From positions 1-5,452 of the forward strand of contig JAQWCT010000179.1 in NCBI GenBank assembly GCA_028705785.1: DNA of 5,452 nt, in the 5' to 3' direction. Below are positions 1 to 5,452 of the stretch, piece after piece (within the stretch, counting starts at the first letter, position 1; the number at the start of each line of letters is the position of its first letter). The notes under the pieces were generated by a model, which worked only from the letters and a program-made list of their open reading frames with translations, had not been told where the DNA came from and ran no database searches. The DNA is from Sulfurospirillaceae bacterium. Lineage in GTDB: Bacteria; Campylobacterota; Campylobacteria; Campylobacterales; Sulfurospirillaceae. A program made the position numbers and the translations under genes.

Positions 1-1
1 C

Positions 2-187
2 CTCAGAAATATTGCACTCACAGCGCCTTATTTTCATGATGCCAGTGCATCAACGCTTAAAGAAGCCATCACCGTTATGTCTCATCATAACTTAGGCATT
101 ACGATTTCTACTGACGAAGTTGATCGTATCGTGGCCTTTTTACATACCCTCACAGGCGAATTACCTTTAAGTGCTATCACCCCATGA
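2..187 (+). CDS. Di-haem cytochrome c peroxidase, C-terminal end (5' truncated by window edge)
   Basis: Only the last 61 codons are present; the frame enters at base 2 and ends with TGA at 185-187. The translation opens LRNIALTAPYFHDAS, which closely matches the LRN-x-ALTAPYFHDG signature near the C-terminus of bacterial di-haem cytochrome c peroxidases (CCP/MauG family). It continues with an EAITVM..HNLG segment and ends DRIVAFLHTLTGELP, the usual end of these enzymes. Family members are periplasmic and reduce hydrogen peroxide to water with electrons from small c-type cytochromes. The Met in EAITVM lies where the family carries the axial Met ligand of the high-potential haem; I assign that by position only. 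The CxxCH haem motifs would lie upstream, outside the window. One small deviation is Ala replacing the usual Gly after YFHD. The stop codon overlaps the start of the next gene (ATGA), so the two are probably co-transcribed. Family assignment is firm; activity cannot be judged from this fragment. Confidence 0.88.
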   Translation, partial: LRNIALTAPYFHDASASTLKEAITVMSHHNLGITISTDEVDRIVAFLHTLTGELPLSAITP

Positions 188-2223
188 AACTTTCTCTTAA
201 AATCATTGTTGCATTGATCGCAGGGTTCATTGCGATGCTCGCATTGGTGTATTTTGAGTTTTTTTCTGAAAGTTATTTTTCAAAGCGCCAACATATTAGT
301 GAGCAGATTAACGCTATAGAAATAGCTGAAAAAGCATTGGATTATCAAGTATTAAGCAGTGGATTTTTTCTTTTTCTCAATCAAGATGACATTATCGTCA
401 AGATAGATGCCGTAGAACAAGCTATAGACACTCTACAGAATAATAAACATTTTATATATGAACATGCAAAAATATTGCCTATATTAAGCACTTATCGTAG
501 AGCATTTGAAAAGAAGACAGCGGCTATTTATGATTTTCAAACAGCCAACTCGGCTATAAAAAATGCAACGATGGCATTGATAGCGCTTAAAAAAGAAGCC
601 ATACTTATTTTTGATACTTCCAAGACTGTGGAGAGGCTCTTTCTCGAGTCATTTACCGTGATGGCATCTTCTGTTTTATTGGCAAAAAATTCACTTGATG
701 CAGATATGATTGGGTATCTTGAACAAGGTATTAAAACGCTTTTGCATCATCATTTTACGGATGTTACAAAGGAGAAGATTAATCTCTCTTTAATTGCCAA
801 CTTAACGGTCTTTAAAGATTTTTTCCCGCAGTACAAAGAATCCGTTGAACAACTTGACAATGCTCCGACCAAAGAAGCAATTGCTTTACTGCGAGAGAGT
901 TTTTTAAAGGATGATTTAACTGAACTCAATTTTGTCAAGTATTTTTCCTATTTTCTCATTGTCTTATATATTTCCAGTTTGGGGCTTATTATCTATTTTC
1001 TTATCCGTAGTGAAAAAGAGGTAAGGACAGATAAATTAAGTGGATTGGGAAATCGTAAAGCTTATGAAGCAAGGATTCGTATGGCGATTCCCTCAGCTCT
1101 TTTTTTGGTAGATATCAATAAATTTAAAAATTATAACGATTTTTATGGCATTACCTCAGGTGACAAAATTCTTAAAATGGCAGCACACCAACTTAAACAA
1201 TTGTGTCAATCATGGGATAATGCGCTGCTTTATCGCCTGGGGGGTAATGAATTTGGGATTGTTATTGAACATAAAAAAGGAATCGATTTCGAAGCCATTG
1301 GCTTGAATCTCCTTAAGGCATTTCATGATAAGCCAATAGTTATTAATGGTATTGAGACTTCACTTTCTATTACCGTAGCAGTTTCTACCTCTGTACCACT
1401 TCTTGAGACAGCAGATATTGCTTTGAAATCAATCAAAAAAGATAGAGTGAAAGATTTTGTTATGTATCATGAGGGGTTAAATCTCTTTCAAGTGATTCAA
1501 GACAATATCACAAAGACACATGAATTGCACTATGCCTTTAAAAATGATAGGCTTATTCCCCATTTTCAACCTATCGTTTCGCTCATCAGTGGCGAGATTG
1601 AAAAATATGAAGCACTAGCGCGCCTTGTGATGCAAGATGGTGAGATAAGGTCCATTGTTGACTATCTTGGCGTGGTAAAAGAGTCCAAATACTATCCAAC
1701 ATTAACACGGATGATGGTGCAAAAAAGTTTTGAGGCGATGAAGGATTTGCCGCACAAATTTTCGATTAATCTTTCAAGTGATGACATCACAGACTATGAA
1801 ACCGTTGCCATGATAGAGACTATCCTAGCGCATAATCCCCAAATTGCACAACGCGTTATCTTTGAAATATTAGAGAGTGAAGCGATGAATGACTATCAAA
1901 AAGTGGTAGATTTTATTCAAATGGTGAAAGGATACGGATGTCAAATTGCCATTGATGATTTTGGAAGTGGATATTCAAATTTTCTTCATATCTTGAGTCT
2001 TGATATTGATATTATCAAAATAGATGGAAGCCTTATTCGCCATCTTGATACGAGTTTACATGCTGTTTTAATTGTTGAAACCATCGTGGGTTTTGCCAAA
2101 AAAGCGGGTAAAAAAATCGTTGCAGAATTTGTTTATAATGAAGCCATTCATGATATCGTTAAAGAACTAGGGATTGAATGTGCACAAGGATATTATACGG
2201 GTAAACCAGAAGCTTTATCGTAG
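184..2223 (+). CDS. Membrane-bound c-di-GMP phosphodiesterase with degenerate GGDEF (GGNEF) and intact EAL domain
   Basis: The 679-residue protein is predicted to hydrolyse c-di-GMP to pGpG at the inner membrane. A membrane helix (about residues 6-26) is followed by a mostly helical periplasmic region (about 28-250) without recognisable cysteine or haem motifs; it may be a DAHL-type sensor, but that is a weak guess. A second membrane helix (about 252-274) leads straight into a GGDEF domain (about 283-430) with no HAMP or PAS linker. In the GGDEF domain Asp310, Asn318 and Asp327 are kept, but the signature is GGNEF (353-357) and there is no RxxD inhibitory site, so cyclase activity is unlikely; it may bind GTP as a regulator. 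The EAL domain (about 445-679) has every expected metal or catalytic residue: Glu476 of EALAR, Asn529, Glu561/Glu564, Asp591-Asp592 of DDFGSG, Lys612, Glu648 and Gln668. No Shine-Dalgarno sequence is visible, but the ATG overlaps the peroxidase stop, which suggests coupling. The 3' end overlaps the opposing lipoprotein gene by 9 bases. Confidence 0.92.
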   Translation: MKLSLKIIVALIAGFIAMLALVYFEFFSESYFSKRQHISEQINAIEIAEKALDYQVLSSGFFLFLNQDDIIVKIDAVEQAIDTLQNNKHFIYEHAKILPILSTYRRAFEKKTAAIYDFQTANSAIKNATMALIALKKEAILIFDTSKTVERLFLESFTVMASSVLLAKNSLDADMIGYLEQGIKTLLHHHFTDVTKEKINLSLIANLTVFKDFFPQYKESVEQLDNAPTKEAIALLRESFLKDDLTELNFVKYFSYFLIVLYISSLGLIIYFLIRSEKEVRTDKLSGLGNRKAYEARIRMAIPSALFLVDINKFKNYNDFYGITSGDKILKMAAHQLKQLCQSWDNALLYRLGGNEFGIVIEHKKGIDFEAIGLNLLKAFHDKPIVINGIETSLSITVAVSTSVPLLETADIALKSIKKDRVKDFVMYHEGLNLFQVIQDNITKTHELHYAFKNDRLIPHFQPIVSLISGEIEKYEALARLVMQDGEIRSIVDYLGVVKESKYYPTLTRMMVQKSFEAMKDLPHKFSINLSSDDITDYETVAMIETILAHNPQIAQRVIFEILESEAMNDYQKVVDFIQMVKGYGCQIAIDDFGSGYSNFLHILSLDIDIIKIDGSLIRHLDTSLHAVLIVETIVGFAKKAGKKIVAEFVYNEAIHDIVKELGIECAQGYYTGKPEALS

Positions 2224-2697
2224 TAAGATGGGTATAAACATTCTATCTTTTTCATAGGGTTTCATTCTCTCTTCATATGCCCTGATGACACTGACCATGT
2301 CACTGGCAAATTGGTTATCTAAAAGATAGTCTTTTTCGTTTACATGTAAGCTTCTCATCCCTTTTTCGTGTGCTCCAAACATCAGGGCATCTTTGATATT
2401 TTCAGCTTGGTCATGGGTGAGTCTACGAAGGTCATGTCCTAAACCTGTAATCCACAAGTCCATAAATTCCACGCGAAATGGAAGTGTTTTTGCCCATACC
2501 TCTTCCATCATTTTGCCATCTTTAAGATAAAAGTGGTAAAAAACAATGCGGTCATTTTGCGTGTCATAAACACTTAAATGTTGATTTTCAATCATTATTT
2601 GAGGTTGAATCAAGCTAAGATTTGCCTCCTGAGCACAGCCACTCAAAAAAAATAGTGCTATCAAAATGAAAGCAAAGTTAGAAAATTTTGATTTCAT
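2215..2697 (-). CDS. Small predicted lipoprotein of unknown function
   Basis: I do not recognise a family for this 160-residue protein. It begins with a type II (lipoprotein) signal peptide: a Lys-containing n-region, a hydrophobic stretch FAFILIALFF, and the lipobox LSGC with the lipidated Cys at residue 21. Ala follows the Cys instead of Asp, which by the E. coli Lol rule favours the outer membrane; whether that rule holds in this host is uncertain. The mature part of about 140 residues is polar, has mixed charge and contains no further Cys. I chose the ATG at 2697 over an in-frame ATG at 2739 because it gives a proper signal peptide and has a GAGGG ribosome site 5 bases upstream, while the longer form would add MQMLLCMKLKKREK and has no visible ribosome site. 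It overlaps the end of the cyclase gene by 20 bases, so it is the last gene of that operon. Its 3' end overlaps the phosphodiesterase gene on the other strand. Confidence 0.82.
   Translation of the reverse strand: MKSKFSNFAFILIALFFLSGCAQEANLSLIQPQIMIENQHLSVYDTQNDRIVFYHFYLKDGKMMEEVWAKTLPFRVEFMDLWITGLGHDLRRLTHDQAENIKDALMFGAHEKGMRSLHVNEKDYLLDNQFASDMVSVIRAYEERMKPYEKDRMFIPILLR
2225..2252 (+). terminator. Possible weak terminator hairpin after the phosphodiesterase gene
   Basis: Just after the TAG stop, AAGATGG (2225-2231) can pair with CTATCTT (2243-2249), giving 7 pairs with one G-T wobble and an 11-base loop. The pairing runs into a short T tract (2248-2252). The stem is AT-rich and the T run is short, and the site lies inside the last codons of the convergent lipoprotein gene, so the pairing could be chance. 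It is the only terminator-like structure I found near the convergent junction. Confidence 0.25.
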
Positions 2698-4612
2698 TTT
2701 TTCCCTCTTTTTTAACTTCATACATAGCAGCATCTGCATTTTTTAAAATGTCATCGACTGTTTCGTCATCATTGATAAAAAGTGTTCCACCGATACTTGC
2801 AGTACAGATGTACTCTAGGTTTGGTAGTTGGTACGGTAAAGCAATAGCGTGGAGAAGTTTTTTGGCAATTTTATATAATTCTTCTTTGGCATTGATTTCA
2901 TCTTTACCCAATTTTGTTAGAAGTATAATAAACTCATCTCCCCCAAAACGAGATACGGTATCACAGGTACGAAGTTGTCCTTGTAATCTAAGTGCTACTT
3001 CTTGTAGGAGTTTATCTCCCATATAGTGACCATGTGTGTCATTAAGTCTCTTGAACTTATCCAAATCAATAAAGAGAAGACCACCAAAGTCAAGGTTTCT
3101 ACTGCTCTCTTTGATAGAAAGGGAAAGTCTATTGAGTAGGAGTTTTCTATTTGGGAGGTCAGTAAGGGCATCGTAATAAGCAAGGTGTTCTATCCTCTCT
3201 TGATTCTTTTTTTCTTGTGTGATATCTCTAAAAATTGTTACAGAACCGATGCTTTTATCATTTTGTATAAAGGAGTTTGCATTGACGAGGACAGTAATTT
3301 TATCGCCATTTTTCTTTCTAAAAATTTCTTCACCAACATAAGCCTTTTGAGATTTTATGGATGAGAGTATGTGACAATGTTCTTGGTCATAGGAAGTGTC
3401 GTGTACATGGATAAGTTCATGTGAATTTTTCCCCTCAACTTCCCCCACTTCATACCCCAATATTTTACAAGCGGCAAGGTTCATAAACCGTATCTTTCCA
3501 TCTGTATTGAGAAGTAAGATTCCATTAACTGTTGTTCGTACGATGGTTTCAAATTGTATTTTTTCCAAGAGAATCTTTTTATTTTGTTTGAGATAAAGAT
3601 AGATACCAAAGCTAAATAAAAAGATAATGAGACATCCCATAAAATTAGTTATAAGGTATTTTTTTTCTAAAGATACCAGTTCCTCCATATCTCCATAAGT
3701 AACAGCGTAAGCCGCCAAAGCATTTGAAGTATCGTAAATAGCGTGAAAATTAGCGATATAACCCTCATTCCCATCCACGATAGGGGTAGAAAAGTTTTTA
3801 CCACTTAGGAGAAGTTTTTCTATGTCATATTTTTGTTTGATAAGTGTATTGATCGTATCAACCATAGGTGATTTGATAGATTTTTCGCTAATGCTAGATA
3901 TCTTTTGATTTTCAATTACAAATTCATCAGAAAACGATGAAGGCATAAAATACTCTTTATGACTATCAAATACTAAGTTAGTAGTAATACTTTTTTTCAT
4001 AAGGAAAATATGATTTTTACAAGTTAAAAGCTTGGAGAGTTCAAGTTCAATACTTTCGTAAGGTAAAGAAATCTCAACACTACCTAAATGTTCTCCCTTG
4101 TCAATGATAGGGAAAACATAGCGAAATCCAGGATAAATCCTTCCTCCTTCAAAACCAGAGATAAAGACTTTATCGATATTAGCTATTTTAATGGAAGGAC
4201 GAATATCAAAAAGTGGGTCACCATTTTCGGAGGGTTTATGAAATCGTAAAAAACTCTCTCCTTTTGGGGTATGGAAGTGAAGTTGCCTAACCCCTAAATT
4301 TTTGAGGTCATTGTTATAAATAGGGTATAAAAGTCTGTACAATGAGCCACGAAGAATGGCTTTCTCTTCTATATTTGCCTCTTTGGCTTTATGTAAAATA
4401 TTTAAAACACCTTGGTTTAAAATAATGTATTTAAAGTAGCTTTCGATAGAAACTTTGTACATGTGAGTAACGGTTTTATACGAGGTTTCCAAAATTTGGT
4501 TTTGCCGTTCCAGTAAGGCATCTCTCTCTTCTAACATATGAGTTTTCGTATATCCAAAAAATGCTAGGCAAGAAAGAAGTGCAAAAAGGATAATGGCTAA
4601 AATATGTCGCAT
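2678..4612 (-). CDS. Membrane diguanylate cyclase: dCache_3-like periplasmic sensor, PAS, GGDEF
   Basis: The 644-residue inner-membrane enzyme is predicted to make c-di-GMP from two GTP. A first membrane helix (about 4-22) is followed by a large periplasmic sensor (about 26-318). The segments RQLHFHTPKGESFLR (109-123) and the later SGFEGGRIYPGFRYVFPI resemble the dCache_3 type of double Cache domain found in bacterial cyclases and kinases. A second membrane helix (about 319-341) leads to a PAS domain (about 350-467) ending in the typical FRDITQ, and then to the GGDEF domain (about 478-644). The active site looks intact: DALTDLPNR (481-489), metal ligand Asp516, Asn524 and Asp533 for GTP, and RFGGDEF with GGDEF at 557-561. 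RTCD (548-551) lies exactly five residues before GGDEF, the position of the product-inhibition I-site. There is no EAL domain. The start ATG shares one base with the stop of the binding-protein gene (TAATG), with AAGGA 8 bases upstream, so coupled translation is likely. Its signal input is unknown; the neighbour is a candidate. Confidence 0.93.
   Translation of the reverse strand: MRHILAIILFALLSCLAFFGYTKTHMLEERDALLERQNQILETSYKTVTHMYKVSIESYFKYIILNQGVLNILHKAKEANIEEKAILRGSLYRLLYPIYNNDLKNLGVRQLHFHTPKGESFLRFHKPSENGDPLFDIRPSIKIANIDKVFISGFEGGRIYPGFRYVFPIIDKGEHLGSVEISLPYESIELELSKLLTCKNHIFLMKKSITTNLVFDSHKEYFMPSSFSDEFVIENQKISSISEKSIKSPMVDTINTLIKQKYDIEKLLLSGKNFSTPIVDGNEGYIANFHAIYDTSNALAAYAVTYGDMEELVSLEKKYLITNFMGCLIIFLFSFGIYLYLKQNKKILLEKIQFETIVRTTVNGILLLNTDGKIRFMNLAACKILGYEVGEVEGKNSHELIHVHDTSYDQEHCHILSSIKSQKAYVGEEIFRKKNGDKITVLVNANSFIQNDKSIGSVTIFRDITQEKKNQERIEHLAYYDALTDLPNRKLLLNRLSLSIKESSRNLDFGGLLFIDLDKFKRLNDTHGHYMGDKLLQEVALRLQGQLRTCDTVSRFGGDEFIILLTKLGKDEINAKEELYKIAKKLLHAIALPYQLPNLEYICTASIGGTLFINDDETVDDILKNADAAMYEVKKEGKNEIKIF
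2703..2707 (-). promoter_or_regulatory. Ribosome binding site fixing the lipoprotein start
   Basis: On the minus strand AAAGAGGGAAAAATG places GAGGG 5 bases before the ATG at 2697. The site sits inside the last codons of the cyclase gene. It supports the internal start over the upstream ATG at 2739, which has no purine-rich site in front of it. Confidence 0.65.
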
Positions 4613-5442
4613 TAGAAATTTCCTTTTTGTGGGATATTATATTGAAGCTCATCGATTTTTAAAGCGTTAAAATCTTCTATAGTAGTTTCACCAAATCCGT
4701 AAGAGATATTTGTACCCCATGTTTTGTAGACTTCTCTAGGTATTTCGAGAAGTATTTTTTTAATATTAGCTATCTTTTCTTTACTAAGGGTATTGGCATT
4801 GGCAACAAGTGTAAAACTTGGAAGCATTTGTGAAGTGTGGAGTATTTTAAGCCCTAAAGATTGGTATTCTTTGGCGATACTTTCTTTCATTCCTCCTATT
4901 TCAAACTCTCCTCTGATGATGGAAAGAGCAACTTCATCATGATTTCCAAGGTAGTTAAATTTCATCTCTTCAATATCTTTATTGGCATATGTTTTAAGTA
5001 AAATTTTTGTTTGCATATACCCACAGGTGGAAAGCGGTTGCGTAAGGGCAACTTTGATGCTGTCATTGTTTTGAAAGTTAATTTTATCTTTGGCAAATTG
5101 AACCAAAACACATCGGTATCCACTTTTACCATTAGGCTCATTAAACACCAATAATGGAACGGCAGAAGAACAACTTTGTCGGAGTGTTGCTAAGGGGAGA
5201 GGTCCAAAATAGGCTAAATCAATCTTGTTTTCTTGAAATGAGGTGATCATATCATCATATTTTTTTTCATAATGAAAATCGATTTTTTCTCCTAATTTTT
5301 CCTCAAGGTAATTAATCATAGGACTGAATTCTTCAAATATTTTTTGTGTATCATTTAAAGGCGAGGGCGCAAAAGTAAGAGGACGAGCTTCTACATGTAA
5401 GCTCAATAAAATAGTAAGAAATAAAGTTATTAGCAACTGCAT
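4612..5442 (-). CDS. PhnD-like periplasmic substrate-binding protein (phosphate/phosphite/phosphonate family)
   Basis: This 276-residue protein belongs to the PhnD-like periplasmic binding proteins, usually ligand-binding parts of ABC importers for phosphonate, phosphite or related oxyanions. It has a hydrophobic signal segment (residues 3-17) with a probable cleavage after VEA (residue 19). Family hallmarks follow in order: LTFAPSPLND (22-31), the IDLAYFGPLP segment (74-83), an LSTCGYMQTKILL segment (138-149) matching the family's STSGY-type ligand loop, and LGNHDEVALSIIRGEFEIGG (165-184) matching the conserved gsHd..l..v..Ge region. The third loop residue is Cys140 instead of Ser, so ligand preference may differ. 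No ABC permease or ATPase lies downstream; instead the gene overlaps a diguanylate cyclase by one base, which suggests a sensory job. The start is not secure: the signal peptide lacks a basic n-region, and the frame stays open upstream to the window edge, so the true start may lie outside. A partial ribosome site (TGAG) precedes the ATG used here. Confidence 0.88.
   Translation of the reverse strand: MQLLITLFLTILLSLHVEARPLTFAPSPLNDTQKIFEEFSPMINYLEEKLGEKIDFHYEKKYDDMITSFQENKIDLAYFGPLPLATLRQSCSSAVPLLVFNEPNGKSGYRCVLVQFAKDKINFQNNDSIKVALTQPLSTCGYMQTKILLKTYANKDIEEMKFNYLGNHDEVALSIIRGEFEIGGMKESIAKEYQSLGLKILHTSQMLPSFTLVANANTLSKEKIANIKKILLEIPREVYKTWGTNISYGFGETTIEDFNALKIDELQYNIPQKGNF
4621..4625 (-). promoter_or_regulatory. 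Ribosome binding site of the diguanylate cyclase gene
   Basis: AAGGA on the minus strand lies 8 bases before the ATG at 4612-4610 and inside the final codons of the binding-protein gene. With the TAATG stop/start overlap it indicates that ribosomes finishing the binding protein can restart on the cyclase, which would help keep the two products in proportion. Confidence 0.65.
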
Positions 5443-5452
5443 CTGATTCTCA

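Noticed and set aside
750..938. Minus-strand open frame of 62 codons inside the phosphodiesterase gene
   Set aside because: It is fully antisense to a well-supported coding region, shows no family features and has no plausible context.
2095..2125. A-rich runs in the phosphodiesterase 3' region as a minus-strand terminator
   Set aside because: The runs encode Lys-rich conserved EAL sequence and no stable GC-containing stem precedes the T tract on the minus strand.
2698..2739. Longer N-terminus of the lipoprotein starting at 2739
   Set aside because: It would put 14 extra residues before a textbook lipoprotein signal, lacks a ribosome site and enlarges the overlap with the cyclase gene; the start at 2697 fits better.
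2688..3026. Plus-strand open frame of 112 codons opposite the cyclase GGDEF domain
   Set aside because: It is the antisense shadow of the conserved GGDEF coding sequence; its Ser-rich, low-complexity translation has no domain.
2995..3183. Minus-strand open frame of 62 codons in another frame of the cyclase gene
   Set aside because: It lies inside the cyclase coding region between conserved GGDEF motifs, with no ribosome site or protein signature.
3396..3596. Plus-strand open frame of 66 codons opposite the PAS domain
   Set aside because: It is antisense to the PAS coding sequence and its translation has no recognisable features.
5450..5452. Minus-strand TGA at the window edge as the stop of an upstream operon gene
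   Set aside because: Three bases cannot show a reading frame; it could equally be part of a ribosome site (TGAG).

Overview
The window reads as chromosome of a low-GC, Gram-negative bacterium. A Campylobacterota host (Sulfurospirillum-like) is my best guess. The guess rests on AT-rich coding, tightly overlapping genes, a periplasmic di-haem cytochrome c peroxidase, and a dense set of membrane-bound c-di-GMP enzymes. No 16S or other marker gene is present, so this is inference. Almost every base is coding, and I see no tRNA, rRNA, CRISPR, insertion sequence or phage gene.

Left part, plus strand (1-2223): the last 61 codons of a di-haem cytochrome c peroxidase run directly, through an ATGA overlap, into a 679-residue membrane protein. 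That protein has a periplasmic helical sensor region, a degenerate GGDEF domain (GGNEF) and an EAL domain with all the expected catalytic residues. It is a predicted c-di-GMP phosphodiesterase.

Right part, minus strand (5442 down to 2215): three genes form a tight overlapping operon. In transcription order they are a PhnD-like periplasmic substrate-binding protein, a dCache_3-like/PAS/GGDEF diguanylate cyclase with an intact active site and I-site, and a small lipoprotein of unknown function. The genes overlap by 1 and 20 bases, so they are probably translated in a coupled way.

The two transcription units converge and overlap by 9 bases at their 3' ends, placing a predicted c-di-GMP degrader tail-to-tail with a predicted c-di-GMP maker. 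The most interesting hypothesis is that the minus-strand operon is a three-part envelope signalling unit. In it, a ligand-loaded binding protein would control the cyclase through its periplasmic domain, with a lipoprotein as third partner. The layout resembles Vibrio NspS/MbaA (binding protein plus c-di-GMP enzyme) and Pseudomonas YfiBNR (lipoprotein, cyclase, periplasmic regulator), but the proteins are not recognisably homologous to those regulators.
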